Assembly (NCBI GenBank): GCA_016195405.1
Contig: JACPZP010000062.1
Location: 1 to 34,855 of the forward strand
From: Planctomycetota bacterium
GTDB lineage: Bacteria > Planctomycetota > Planctomycetia > Gemmatales > Gemmataceae
Length of the DNA: 34,855 bases
Direction of reading: 5' to 3'
Under the pieces are notes generated by a model. That model made no database searches and was not told the origin of the DNA. It worked only from the letters and a program-made list of their open reading frames with translations. The position numbers and the translations under genes are program-made. Positions 15,356 through 25,047 of this stretch are shown in pieces. Within the stretch, counting starts at the first letter, position 1; every line of letters begins with the position of its first letter.

Positions 15356-17917
15356 ATGCGTCGCAAATGGCAGCTTCTGGCTCTCACCGTCGCCGTCGTG
15401 CTCGGCGGCACGGTGCTTTGGCAAATGGGTCTCGTTTCCGGGCAAAACCTCGATAAGGGCAACGGCGCCAAGGCGGTCGATCCGTTGCCGATTCGCCAGG
15501 TCGTCCTGTTCAACAGCGGCGTCGGCTACTTCCAACGCGAGGGCGACGTGCTCGGCAATGCCCGCGTGGACCTCACCTTCCCGTCGGCCGAAATCAACGA
15601 TCTGTTGAAGAGTCTCGTTTTGCAGGATCTGGGCGGCGGCAAGATCAGCACCGTCAACTACGACAGCCACGATCCCATCGATCGCATTTTGCACAGCTTC
15701 GCGCTCGATCTCAACAACAATCCCACTTTCAGCCAAATCCTCAACCAGGCTCGCGGCGAGAAAATCGACGTGTTCCGCGTCGAGAAGAAGGACGCACAGC
15801 CGGCCAAAATCACCGGCACCATCGTCGGCATGGAGACCCATCAGAAAGCGACCGACAAGGGGGCTGTCGTCAATGTCGAGATCCTCAATTTGTCAGGTCC
15901 CAACGGCCTGCAAGCGCTTCCGCTCGACGAAGTCGTCGGCGTCAAGTTTCTCAACCCGACCTTAGACAGTGAATTCCAACGAGCCCTTAAGGTGCTCGCC
16001 GGCACGCACGATTCGATGAAGAAAACCGTCAGCCTCGGCTTCAATGGCAACGGCAATCGCGCCGTCCGCGTCGGCTACGTCGTCGAACGCCCCATCTGGA
16101 AAACCAGCTATCGTCTGCGCCTGGACCAGGGCGGCAAGCTGTCCATCCAAGGCTGGGCACTCGTGGACAACACCTCCGACGACGATTGGAACGACGTCCG
16201 CATGGTGCTCGTCTCCGGCAAACCGATCTCCTACCAGATGAATCTGTACGAGCCGCTCTACATCCCGCGGCCATTCGTCGAGCCGGAGTTGTTCGCGTCG
16301 CTGCGGCCGCCGGTTTACAGCGGCGCGATGGAGATGGACAGAGCTGAAAAAGCGGACAAGAAAGCTCTCGAAGCGCCACAGGGCAGCGGCGGAAAAGCCT
16401 TGCAGGACGCAATGCAAAGGCGCGAGCAAAACCTGGCAGCGCAAAGCCCGGCCTCAAACCTTCCAAACATCCAAAGCAAGCTTACCTATGAGGAACTCCA
16501 AGAGCGCCGACGGCAACAACAAGAAAAAGGCAAAGACGCCAAGAAAGTAGGCGGTTTCATCGCCGGTTTGAATTTCAAGGAAGGCATCCAATCCGTCGCC
16601 AGCGCGGAAGACATCGGCGATTATTTCCAGTACGTCCTCGACCAAAAGATCACCCTTCCGCGGCAGAAGTCCGCGATGCTGCCTATTCTCGATCAAACCA
16701 TCGATGGCGCTAAGGTCAGCATTTACAACGAGTCGATCCAGGCGAAGTTTCCACTCCTGGGTCTGCGTCTGAAAAACACGTCGGGCCAGTCGCTCACCCA
16801 AGGTCCGATCACGGTCTACGACGGCGGCACCTATGCCGGCGACACCCGTATCCTCGATCTGCAACCGGGCGAAGAGAGGCTTCTAAGTTACGCGCTCGAC
16901 CAGACCACGGAGATCAAGACCGATGTCAAGGAAACGCCCAGCCCGGACCTGAACTTTAAGATCGACCAGGCCCAGCTCGCGGCCCGCTACAAACTTCAGC
17001 AGACCAAGACCTACACCATCAAGAACCGCTCGACGCACGACCGCACGGTCATTCTCGAGCATCCCATTCGCGAAAGCTGGAATCTGCTGAGCCCCGCCAA
17101 GCCCGCCGAAAAGAGCCGCAACGTCTATCGCTTCACGGTCCCTGTTCCCGCCGGCCAGACGGTGAAGCAGGATGTGGTCGAGGAGCAAGCCCGGCTCGAC
17201 CAAGTGGCCCTCGGCGGCGCTCCGTTCCCGCTCTACGCGATCGGTCTGGGCATCACGGTCAAGCCGGTCATCAACGTCGACGAACCGAAGCTCACAGGCT
17301 TGAGGATCAACAAAGGCGTGGTGGTGGCGAGCCACAAGATTCGCGAATCCAAGACCTACTTTGTCCAGAACCTGTCGGAGCAAGACCGGAACTTTACGGT
17401 CGACCACATCGTCCGCCCGGATTGGACTCGCCTCGCTCAGGAAGGAGACAATCAACGCGGCCCGGCGGTCCATCGCTTCGTGCTCAAGGTCGCCAAGGGC
17501 AAGACCGGCGACCAGCAGGTTATCGAAGAGCACATCCAAACGGACAAGGGCAAGGTTCTGAAGGAGTTCTCCGAGGCGAAGCTGCGCGAGTGGCTGGCCA
17601 ATCCCGTTCCCTCATCCGACGTCAAGGCCGCACTGAACAAGGCGCTGGGCCTCGCCGGCAAGGTCCAAGAAAGTCGCAAGAAACTAGACGGCCTGGAAAA
17701 ACAACTCGAGGCCTCGAGCAAAGATCAGGCCCGGCTGCGCGAGAACTTGAAGATCATTCCGCAGTCGTCGGAGCACTATAAGAAATTCCTGGAGAAGTTT
17801 GTCTCGCAGGAGAGCCAGATTGAAAACCTGCAGAGGGACATCCGCGAGGTGAGCGCCGCGCTCAACGCCGCGGAGCAAGAGTACTTGGAGTTCATTACGA
17901 AAGCGAGCGCGGAGTAA
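15356..17917 (+). CDS. Large exported DUF4139-type protein with C-terminal coiled coil
   Basis: 853 residues. Signal peptide or anchor (LLALTVAVVLGGTVLWQMG), then an N-terminal beta-rich region starting PIRQVVLFNSGVGYFQREG, a typical DUF4139/mucoidy-inhibitor-like opening. The central domain carries VGYVVERPIWKTSYRL and LSIQGWALVDNTSDDDWNDVRMVLVSG, the DUF4139 core. Two immunoglobulin-like segments with TYTIKNRSTHDRTVILEHP and TYFVQNLSEQDRNFTVDH look like internal repeats. The last 110 residues (KVQESRKKLDGLEKQLEASS onward) form a coiled coil. Start at ATG 15356 with GGGAGG about 9 nt upstream. Likely periplasmic or outer-surface; biochemical role not established. Confidence 0.85.
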   Translation: MRRKWQLLALTVAVVLGGTVLWQMGLVSGQNLDKGNGAKAVDPLPIRQVVLFNSGVGYFQREGDVLGNARVDLTFPSAEINDLLKSLVLQDLGGGKISTVNYDSHDPIDRILHSFALDLNNNPTFSQILNQARGEKIDVFRVEKKDAQPAKITGTIVGMETHQKATDKGAVVNVEILNLSGPNGLQALPLDEVVGVKFLNPTLDSEFQRALKVLAGTHDSMKKTVSLGFNGNGNRAVRVGYVVERPIWKTSYRLRLDQGGKLSIQGWALVDNTSDDDWNDVRMVLVSGKPISYQMNLYEPLYIPRPFVEPELFASLRPPVYSGAMEMDRAEKADKKALEAPQGSGGKALQDAMQRREQNLAAQSPASNLPNIQSKLTYEELQERRRQQQEKGKDAKKVGGFIAGLNFKEGIQSVASAEDIGDYFQYVLDQKITLPRQKSAMLPILDQTIDGAKVSIYNESIQAKFPLLGLRLKNTSGQSLTQGPITVYDGGTYAGDTRILDLQPGEERLLSYALDQTTEIKTDVKETPSPDLNFKIDQAQLAARYKLQQTKTYTIKNRSTHDRTVILEHPIRESWNLLSPAKPAEKSRNVYRFTVPVPAGQTVKQDVVEEQARLDQVALGGAPFPLYAIGLGITVKPVINVDEPKLTGLRINKGVVVASHKIRESKTYFVQNLSEQDRNFTVDHIVRPDWTRLAQEGDNQRGPAVHRFVLKVAKGKTGDQQVIEEHIQTDKGKVLKEFSEAKLREWLANPVPSSDVKAALNKALGLAGKVQESRKKLDGLEKQLEASSKDQARLRENLKIIPQSSEHYKKFLEKFVSQESQIENLQRDIREVSAALNAAEQEYLEFITKASAE

Positions 17918-17931
17918 CGGTCCCCGCTCGT

Positions 17932-17970
17932 GGGTTAGCGTGCCCGAAAACGCCACGGTCGCGCTAACCC
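17932..17970. terminator. GGGTTAGCG hairpin between convergent genes
   Basis: Arms 17932-17946 and 17956-17970 pair at 13 of 15 positions around a 9-nt loop. On the plus strand it is followed, 14 nt later, by an A-run. The right arm contains the stop codon of the minus-strand carrier gene (17964-17966). Confidence 0.6.
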
Positions 17971-19292
17971 GCAAGTTGGACAAAAAAAACGATCGTAACC
18001 AAAATGAATATCGGCGCTAGGATCGCGCACGAATAACCGAGGTACCCAAAGAACGACGGCGTCTCGTAGCCCGCATGTTGGGCGATGGCTTTGACCATGA
18101 AGTTGGGGCCGTTGCCGATGTAGGTCATGGCGCCCATGAAGACGGCGCCGCAGCTGATGGCTTGGAGAACCAACGGGCCATCGTGAATGCCCGGAACCTG
18201 GTCGTGAACGAGCAAGAGGAAATCCTGCGAGCCGGACGCCATAGTGGCGAAGGTGAGGTAGGTCGGTGCGTTGTCGAGGAATCCCGAAAGCGCGCCCGTG
18301 AGCCAGAAATACTGCCATGGCTCGCTGATGGCGAAGGCGTCGCGGTTCGCCGAGAGGATCGCCAGCGCCGGCACCATGGTGATGAAGATTCCAAAAAACA
18401 GAATCGCCACTTCTGCGATGGGGTGCCAGTCAAACTCGTTGGCAGCGCGAAGCAAGCGCGGCGTGAGCACGAGGGAGAGAATACCCATGACCAGCATGAG
18501 GGCGCCGCCTACAATCTTGCCCCACGGCTCCTCCAAACTTCCTTGAAGCAACACCCCGCCGATCACGCCGGCAAGCAATGGCACGTTGAGCAAGCCCTTC
18601 ACGCGGAGGGAGAGCTTTCCAGCGTTGCCGTCCAAGCGTGACTCGGTAGTCTCCCCGCGATATGCGAGCGTATCCCAAACGAAGAAAACCGACAGGACGA
18701 TGCCGTTGACGAACAGCCATTCCTTCCACAAATGAAGCGTCCAGAAAAACGGCACGTTCTTTAGATAGCCGAGAAAAAGCGGCGGATCGCCCAGCGGCGT
18801 GAGCAGCCCGCCCAGATTGCTAACGACGAAGATGAAAAAGATCGGAATGTGGCGGGTGTTTCGGCGTTGTTTGTTAATGCGGAGAATCGGCCGAATGAGC
18901 AGGACGCTGGCGCCGGTGGTGCCGATGAAGTTTGCCAGCACGGCGCCGACGGCAAGGATGCACGTGTTGGTCAGCGGTGTTGCCTTGACGTCGCCCGAAA
19001 TCACAATTCCGCCCGACACCACGAAGAGCGAACCCAGAAGCAGGATGAACGAAACATACTCCGCCATTTCATGCGTTAGCGCCACGAACGCGGGTTGCTG
19101 TTCCACGAACTGGATGTAGCCAAGAAAGACGACGGTCGGCAAGACGAGTTGAAGGGTGACAATGGCCTTGTTGAAGTTCTTGTGCCACCAATCCTCGGCG
19201 AAGAGCGGTAGGATCGCGATGGCCAAGAGGAGCAGCGCGAAAGGTGCGATGCTCCAAACCGGCAAATCCAAAGCGGCGGCGAATATTGGCAT
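17964..19292 (-). CDS. Sodium:proton antiporter-like carrier (CitMHS/NhaD superfamily)
   Basis: 442 residues with about 11-12 hydrophobic helices. The opening WSIAPFALLLLAIAILPLFAEDWWHKNFNK and central re-entrant motif NFIGTTGASVLLIRP with VSNLGGLLTPLGDPPLFLGYL are hallmarks of the CitMHS_2/NhaD-like branch of the ion-transporter superfamily. A second NAPTYLTF...SCGAVFMGAMTYIGNGPNFM repeat marks the inverted half. Family members are annotated as Na+/H+ antiporters or citrate carriers; the cargo cannot be read from sequence. ATG 19292 has no obvious ribosome site. Its upstream flank carries the GTTTAGCCGCGAGCC palindrome. Confidence 0.85.
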   Translation of the reverse strand: MPIFAAALDLPVWSIAPFALLLLAIAILPLFAEDWWHKNFNKAIVTLQLVLPTVVFLGYIQFVEQQPAFVALTHEMAEYVSFILLLGSLFVVSGGIVISGDVKATPLTNTCILAVGAVLANFIGTTGASVLLIRPILRINKQRRNTRHIPIFFIFVVSNLGGLLTPLGDPPLFLGYLKNVPFFWTLHLWKEWLFVNGIVLSVFFVWDTLAYRGETTESRLDGNAGKLSLRVKGLLNVPLLAGVIGGVLLQGSLEEPWGKIVGGALMLVMGILSLVLTPRLLRAANEFDWHPIAEVAILFFGIFITMVPALAILSANRDAFAISEPWQYFWLTGALSGFLDNAPTYLTFATMASGSQDFLLLVHDQVPGIHDGPLVLQAISCGAVFMGAMTYIGNGPNFMVKAIAQHAGYETPSFFGYLGYSCAILAPIFILVTIVFFVQLAG

Positions 19293-19308
19293 AAGATCGA
19301 TGGATCAA

Positions 19309-19395
19309 GTTTAGCCGCGAGCCAGCGGCGAGCGCGGGCAGGAAGCTGTCGGCGGCGGCATCCCGTCCGCGCTCGCCGAAGGCTCGCGGCTAAAC
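19309..19395. repeat. 29-nt-armed palindrome, family GTTTAGCCGCGAGCC
   Basis: Arms 19309-19337 and 19367-19395 pair at 27 of 29 positions around a 29-nt spacer. The left arm is identical to the left arm at 33459-33487. It fills most of the gap between pckA and the carrier gene. Confidence 0.9.
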
Positions 19396-19418
19396 GAGAA
19401 TTCAACGGTCACGTAAGA

Positions 19419-21005
<1,587 letters not shown>

Positions 21006-21111
21006 GGAGCGTCCTCGGCAGTGTAAATATAACGCGTCAGGTGATATGGTAGTGATTTGGACGGGGAGGATTTGAGTGAGCTTTGCAAGCGGAAGGAGGG
21101 GAGACTCTCCG

Positions 21112-21432
21112 CTAGCCCGCGACCTGAAGATCAAACGCAACATCTCGCGGCTTCGCGTTGGCAAGCGCTTGAAACGGGGCCGAGGCCTGAACGAGGGAAA
21201 GGAATTCGTCAAGCGATTCTGGTCTATGACACCAACGGGTGCCAGTGGCAAGCTCTCGAAGAACCGCGGTCGGATCGAATTTGAATGTGAGCGAAAGCTG
21301 ACGGACGTCCTCGTCGTCCCCTGAGGCACGCATGAATTGTCGCGTGATATTAAACTCAAACGACTCGCCCTCACCCCAATCGTAGCAACTCCATTGGTAC
21401 AGCAGCATATCACCATCCTCGTCAGCTCGCAC
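21112..21432 (-). CDS. Hypothetical protein upstream of pckA
   Basis: 106 residues. The segments LLYQWSCYDWGEGESFEFNITRQF and RQLSLTFKFDP look like strands of a compact alpha/beta protein, and codon bias favours this frame over the overlapping ones. No domain recognised. Start uncertain: GTG 21432, or ATG 21408 with GAGG 8 nt upstream. It is on the same strand as the esterase (32 nt upstream) and pckA (106 nt downstream). Confidence 0.6.
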   Translation of the reverse strand: MRADEDGDMLLYQWSCYDWGEGESFEFNITRQFMRASGDDEDVRQLSLTFKFDPTAVLRELATGTRWCHRPESLDEFLSLVQASAPFQALANAKPRDVAFDLQVAG

Positions 21433-21464
21433 TCTTCAGCCCGCTCCACTTGGTAGAAACGGCT

Positions 21465-22481
21465 TCATTTGTCTTCAACTCCTCTCCCGGTGACAAGCTC
21501 GACAATCGCCCGCGCCACCGGGTCATTCACCTCAATCGCCTGAAACATGATGGAGTTGTGATTGCGCTTCTCGATGCGAATTAAGCGTGCGTCGCACTTC
21601 TCGCGCTTGAGCGCTTCGTGAAATTTCGTCGCCATCTCGGGCAACAGCGGCAGATCGAATTCTGCCGAGAAGATTAAGAACGACGGCAGTCCGCTGCGGA
21701 CATGATTGATCGGCGACGCATCGGCACGGACCTTGGGATCGTTGCCGAAGACTGGGCCGAACATGTTGATCTTGATCGGAATGGCGACGCCGGTCGAGTT
21801 TGTTTCCTTTTGGGCTTCGCCGCGCAGGGGCAGCATGGCGTTCATACGGAGAGTTTTGGGCGAGTCACCGCCCAGAGTCGCTTCCACGTCGCCGGGCGGA
21901 ATTTCGTAAACGCCGCAAAGCGCGACCACGCCGCGGATGTCGGTCGTTTGAAGGCCTTCCGTCTTCAGGTACTTTTCGTCTGTGGCCAATAGCGCTACCA
22001 GATGCCCACCCGCGGAATGGCCCGCGAGGAATATCTTGTCGGCGTTGCCGCCATGCTCTGCGATGTGCGCCTTGACCCAGGCAACCGCGCGCGCGGCATC
22101 CTTGACGTGCTCCGGATGCTTCACCGTCGGCGACAAGCGATAGTTGGGGATGGCCACGCCGATGCCTTGACTGGCAAGATACTCGGCCACCGAGGGGTAA
22201 AGCCCGCAGCAGCGATTGTCGCCCACCATCCACGCGCCGCCGTGAAACAGAACTACGACCGGAAAATCCTTCTTGTCCTTGGGAAGATAAAGATCGAGGC
22301 GATGCCGCGAAGTTGCGGACTCCCTTTTTGCAGTGACGTAGAGCACATCAGGCTTTGCCGCAACGGCAAGCATGTCGCCGGAAGGGGTTGGCGGGGCGTG
22401 CCACAAACGAATGCTCGTCACCCCGCAGCCGACAACAAACGGCAAGAATAGGACCAGCGACTTTCCCATTGGAAGTCTCAT
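21465..22481 (-). CDS. Lipoprotein-like alpha/beta hydrolase (BD-FAE/esterase type)
   Basis: 338 residues. N-terminal FLPFVVGC (Cys 19) resembles a lipobox. The alpha/beta-hydrolase core has the oxyanion motif HGGAW (80-84), nucleophile elbow GHSAG (Ser 156), and probable acid and base Asp 276 (SAEFDLPL) and His 308 (EKRNHNS). The HGGAW...YRLSP combination is typical of carboxylesterases and the BD-FAE feruloyl-esterase-like group, which cleave ester groups from plant polymers or other carbohydrates. Start ATG 22481 has no ribosome site; ATG 22469 is possible. Confidence 0.85.
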   Translation of the reverse strand: MRLPMGKSLVLFLPFVVGCGVTSIRLWHAPPTPSGDMLAVAAKPDVLYVTAKRESATSRHRLDLYLPKDKKDFPVVVLFHGGAWMVGDNRCCGLYPSVAEYLASQGIGVAIPNYRLSPTVKHPEHVKDAARAVAWVKAHIAEHGGNADKIFLAGHSAGGHLVALLATDEKYLKTEGLQTTDIRGVVALCGVYEIPPGDVEATLGGDSPKTLRMNAMLPLRGEAQKETNSTGVAIPIKINMFGPVFGNDPKVRADASPINHVRSGLPSFLIFSAEFDLPLLPEMATKFHEALKREKCDARLIRIEKRNHNSIMFQAIEVNDPVARAIVELVTGRGVEDK

Positions 22482-22548
22482 TGTTTTGCAGTGCTCCTGC
22501 GCAAACCATTATGTGCCGTATTTGCAACGACTTGTGTCCAAATCGGCC

Positions 22549-22593
22549 AAAAATGGTTTGCGCGGCTCCTCACCCCGGAGCGCAGCGCAAACC
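22549..22593 (-). terminator. Intrinsic terminator after cdaA
   Basis: On the minus strand GGTTTGCGC (22593-22585) pairs with GCGCAAACC (22563-22555), with an inner CTCC/GGAG stem, followed by TTTTT (22553-22549). It closes the ybeY-to-cdaA run. A third GCGCAAACC copy at 22499 could form a competing pair. Confidence 0.7.
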
Positions 22594-22618
22594 AAATTGG
22601 CAGGGTTAGAGCTAAGAC

Positions 22619-23434
22619 CTAGGCCGCTCGTCGGCTCGCGGGCTGACTCAACAGGTCCGCCAGACGCCTCGCCAAGTTCTCGCGTGCCACCGCCTCGAAG
22701 CGCCCGCCAAGCGCCAACGACACGCGGCCCGTCTCCTCGCTCACCACGATGACGATGGCGTCGGTCTCCTCGCTGAAGCACAAGGCCGCCCGATGGCGCA
22801 TGCCCATGTGCATCCGAGTGGACGATTCGTTGATCTGATCGTGCGAGCGCATCGGCAACTGGCAGCCGGCGGCAATGATGCGGCCTCCTACCAGGATGAT
22901 CGCCCCGTCGTGCAGCGGGCTCCTCGGCATGAAGAGATTGCGAATGAGCGGCACGGAGATTCGGCCGTCGATGCGTTCGCCGGTCTCCGCGTAGGCATCA
23001 AGATTGACTTGGCGTTGGATGGCGATCAAAGCGCCGACGCCGTCGCGGGATAGGGCCTCGGCGGCGTTGGCGAGCGGATCAGCCAAGGCATGGCGCGTCG
23101 GCGCCCAACCTTGCCATAGTGAAGTTCGCCCCAGCCGCATGAGTCCACGGCGCAGCTCGGGCTGAAAAATAACCAAGAGTCCGATGACGACGGATGTCAG
23201 CAAGAAATCGAAGACCGTGCCCAGCTCGGTCAGGTCGAGGCTGGCGATCACCACTTGAACCAGCAGGAATACGAAGAGAATTACGAGGCCGAGTCCCCGG
23301 GCGATGCTGCTCCCGCTGCCCCATGTTCGGCCCAGAAAGCGCAAGACGCCAAAGAGCACGACGGCCAGAATCAGAATCTGAACCAAGTCGCGCGTGCCGA
23401 GCGATTCATAAAGTTGAATGATGCGCGTTAGCAT
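22619..23434 (-). CDS. cdaA: Membrane diadenylate cyclase CdaA
   Basis: 271 residues. Three N-terminal membrane segments (about 17-33, 48-64 and 75-90) precede the DAC (DisA_N) domain. Catalytic motifs are intact: LHDGAII (DGA 176-178) and MGMRHRAAL (RHR 213-215), with VRNLF-like spacing as in CdaA/YbbP. It makes c-di-AMP from two ATP, a messenger that controls osmolyte and potassium transport and envelope homeostasis. It is placed directly after folP (11 nt between the stop and this ATG), a common bacterial pairing. The folP stop lies at the edge of a heptamer hairpin just upstream, which may influence translation of cdaA. Confidence 0.94.
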   Translation of the reverse strand: MLTRIIQLYESLGTRDLVQILILAVVLFGVLRFLGRTWGSGSSIARGLGLVILFVFLLVQVVIASLDLTELGTVFDFLLTSVVIGLLVIFQPELRRGLMRLGRTSLWQGWAPTRHALADPLANAAEALSRDGVGALIAIQRQVNLDAYAETGERIDGRISVPLIRNLFMPRSPLHDGAIILVGGRIIAAGCQLPMRSHDQINESSTRMHMGMRHRAALCFSEETDAIVIVVSEETGRVSLALGGRFEAVARENLARRLADLLSQPASRRAA

Positions 23435-23444
23435 AGCGTTTTTT

Positions 23445-23514
23445 GTCAGTGGTCCGTTGTCAGTGGTCCGTGGTCCGTTGGCGACGGACTACTGACCACG
23501 GACGACTGACTACC
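23445..23514. repeat. Heptamer-phased inverted repeat at the folP/cdaA junction
   Basis: Plus-strand units GTCAGTG, GTCCGTT, GTCAGTG, GTCCGTG, GTCCGTT (23445-23479), a 7-nt spacer, then GACTACT, GACCACG, GACGACT, GACTACC (23487-23514). The two halves pair with about three mismatches over 27 nt. It forms the 3' end of the folP coding frame. Confidence 0.88.
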
Positions 23515-24336
23515 TAGCGCCTCGATGACATCGATCGCATCTCGCGTTTGCTGGACATCGTGAACTCGGATAATCTGAGCGCTGCCGTGCATCGCGGCAT
23601 GGCAGGCGACGGCGAGCGAGGCGGTGATGCGGCGTTCCAATTCCTGTCCGGTGATCTTGCCGAGAAACCCCTTGCGTGAAGCGCCGAGGCAGATCGGCCG
23701 GCCGAAGCGTTGGAACTCGTTTAGGCGCGCCAACATTTCCATGTTGTGTGCGTAAGTTTTGCCGAAACCGACTCCTGGGTCCAGAGCGATTTGCTCCAGA
23801 CTGATCCCGCTCGCGACGGCAAACTCCATGCGCTCTTGCAGATAAGTGCAAATATCTTCGATGACATTGTCGTAATGCGGCGCGACTTGCATCGTCGCCG
23901 GCGTGCCCTGCATGTGCATGAGGATCACGCCGCAGCCCATGCGAGCAACCTCCGGCATTTCCGGATCGCCGGCAAGTGCGGTTACGTCGTTCACAATATG
24001 CGCGCCTTCCATTACGCAGATGCGGGCCACTTCCGCCTTGGACGTATCAATTGAAATCGCTTCGTCAGTCTCGCGGACCAGGAGCTTCACAACCGGCAAC
24101 ACGCGCCGCAATTCTTCTTCGGCAGCAATGTGAGTTGCGCCCGGCCGCGTCGATTCGCCGCCAATGTCGATAATATGAGCGCCCTCATCGACCAGCTTCA
24201 AAGCATGGTCAACGGCAGCGCGCGGCGACGGAAACCGACCACCGTCCGAAAAGCTATCCGGAGTAACATTTACGATGCCCATCACGATGAGATGGTTGCG
24301 AAACGTCCAAGTGCGATTTCGTAGCTGCCAGCGCAT
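23446..24336 (-). CDS. folP: Dihydropteroate synthase
   Basis: 296 residues. Complete family motifs: MGIVNVTPDSFSDGG (about 19-33), DIGGESTRPGA (about 57-67), SIDTSKAEVA, NDVTAL, DPGVGFGKT and GASRKGFLG. It condenses p-aminobenzoate with dihydropterin pyrophosphate, the step blocked by sulfonamides. The family normally ends near VIEALG; here some 22 more residues (GSQSSVVSSPSP onward) are encoded by the heptamer repeat, so the tail is repeat-derived. No strong ribosome site before ATG 24336. Confidence 0.95.
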   Translation of the reverse strand: MRWQLRNRTWTFRNHLIVMGIVNVTPDSFSDGGRFPSPRAAVDHALKLVDEGAHIIDIGGESTRPGATHIAAEEELRRVLPVVKLLVRETDEAISIDTSKAEVARICVMEGAHIVNDVTALAGDPEMPEVARMGCGVILMHMQGTPATMQVAPHYDNVIEDICTYLQERMEFAVASGISLEQIALDPGVGFGKTYAHNMEMLARLNEFQRFGRPICLGASRKGFLGKITGQELERRITASLAVACHAAMHGSAQIIRVHDVQQTRDAIDVIEALGSQSSVVSSPSPTDHGPLTTDH

Positions 24337-24348
24337 GAGGTACTAGGA

Positions 24349-24415
24349 AGTGGGTAGTGGGTAGTGGTTAACCGGAGGCATTGTATTTTCGCTACCCACT
24401 ACCCACTAGCCACTA
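24349..24415. repeat. Heptamer-phased inverted repeat upstream of folP
   Basis: Units AGTGGGT, AGTGGGT, AGTGGTT (24349-24369) face CTACCCA, CTACCCA, CTAGCCA (24392-24412) across a 22-nt spacer. It occupies nearly all of the 81-nt gap between the LptE-like gene and folP. Confidence 0.88.
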
Positions 24416-24417
24416 TC

Positions 24418-25014
24418 TTACCAAGGCCGTTCCATGAGATGCGTGACCTGGCGTGCGAGCTGGTTGACCATCTGCCATTCGGCGGAGACGAGTGAGCCGC
24501 CAAGCTCGGGGATGAAGAAGCCTTGCGGTGTGATGACGGCCGGCGGCGGGTCCTTGGGCGCCGGACCGGGCGGCGCCAGCGGATCGACTTTCGGTTTGGG
24601 CGCCGACAGGATTTCGCCGCAGTGGCCCGGCCGCAAGTCGCGCCAAACGACCTCCACGGTCAAGCCTGTTTCCGCTTCACGCACCTCGCCGATTTGATTC
24701 ATGTTGATGATGTTCTTGCGCCAACCGATGATCTTGCCGAGCAGTTCCGTGTCGGCGCGATCGCGATTCGACACCACCTTAAACGGCGTATTGAGTTCGA
24801 TGTCGCGTATGACCGCTCGGGTCATGTCGAACTCGATGCCGCGCCGCATCGTGATGTTCTGAAATATCGGCACGTAAACGGTGCGGATGCAGGGGTCGTA
24901 GTTGGGTTCGGTCGTGTAGCCTAGTATCGAAATGTGACCGTCTTGGGTGCACCCGGTGACCAAAGCGAGCGCGAGAACGCCAAGAACACAGAGGCGGGGA
25001 GACCTGGTTGCCAT
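24418..25014 (-). CDS. LptE-family lipoprotein (LPS-assembly type)
   Basis: 198 residues. Lipoprotein signal peptide with lipobox ALVTGC (Cys 22). The mature part has VYVPIFQNITMRRGIEFDMTRAVIRDIE and TPFKVVSNRDRADTELLGKIIGW, the order seen in LptE-like proteins (strand, 'pif.N.T.r.g.e..lt.ai..ei', 'ad..l.g.i'). LptE plugs the LptD barrel that inserts lipopolysaccharide. A Pro-rich stretch (about 140-160) is a local insertion. Start ATG 25014 with AGGAGG 7 nt upstream; a CCCGCTTGCGGG hairpin precedes that site. It sits after a BamD-like gene, giving an outer-membrane assembly pair. Confidence 0.78.
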   Translation of the reverse strand: MATRSPRLCVLGVLALALVTGCTQDGHISILGYTTEPNYDPCIRTVYVPIFQNITMRRGIEFDMTRAVIRDIELNTPFKVVSNRDRADTELLGKIIGWRKNIINMNQIGEVREAETGLTVEVVWRDLRPGHCGEILSAPKPKVDPLAPPGPAPKDPPPAVITPQGFFIPELGGSLVSAEWQMVNQLARQVTHLMERPW

Positions 25015-25032
25015 GCGAACGCCTCCTTGCGG

Positions 25033-25044
25033 CCCGCAAGCGGG
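25033..25044. repeat. CCCGCAAGCGGG palindrome before the LptE-like gene
   Basis: 12-nt perfect palindrome between the BamD-like stop and the LptE-like ribosome site. On the minus strand an overlapping alternative stem, CTTGCGG/CCGCAAG, is also possible. Confidence 0.6.
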
Positions 25045-25047
25045 TCC

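Noticed and set aside
21006..21449. 148-codon upstream extension of pckA
   Set aside because: Homology starts at MAPFDL with a ribosome site; the upstream part overlaps another better-supported frame.
22499..22563. Operator made by 12-bp inverted GCGCAAACCATT/AATGGTTTGCGC
   Set aside because: The right arm is better explained as part of the terminator stem after cdaA; a regulatory role for the outer pairing has no further support.
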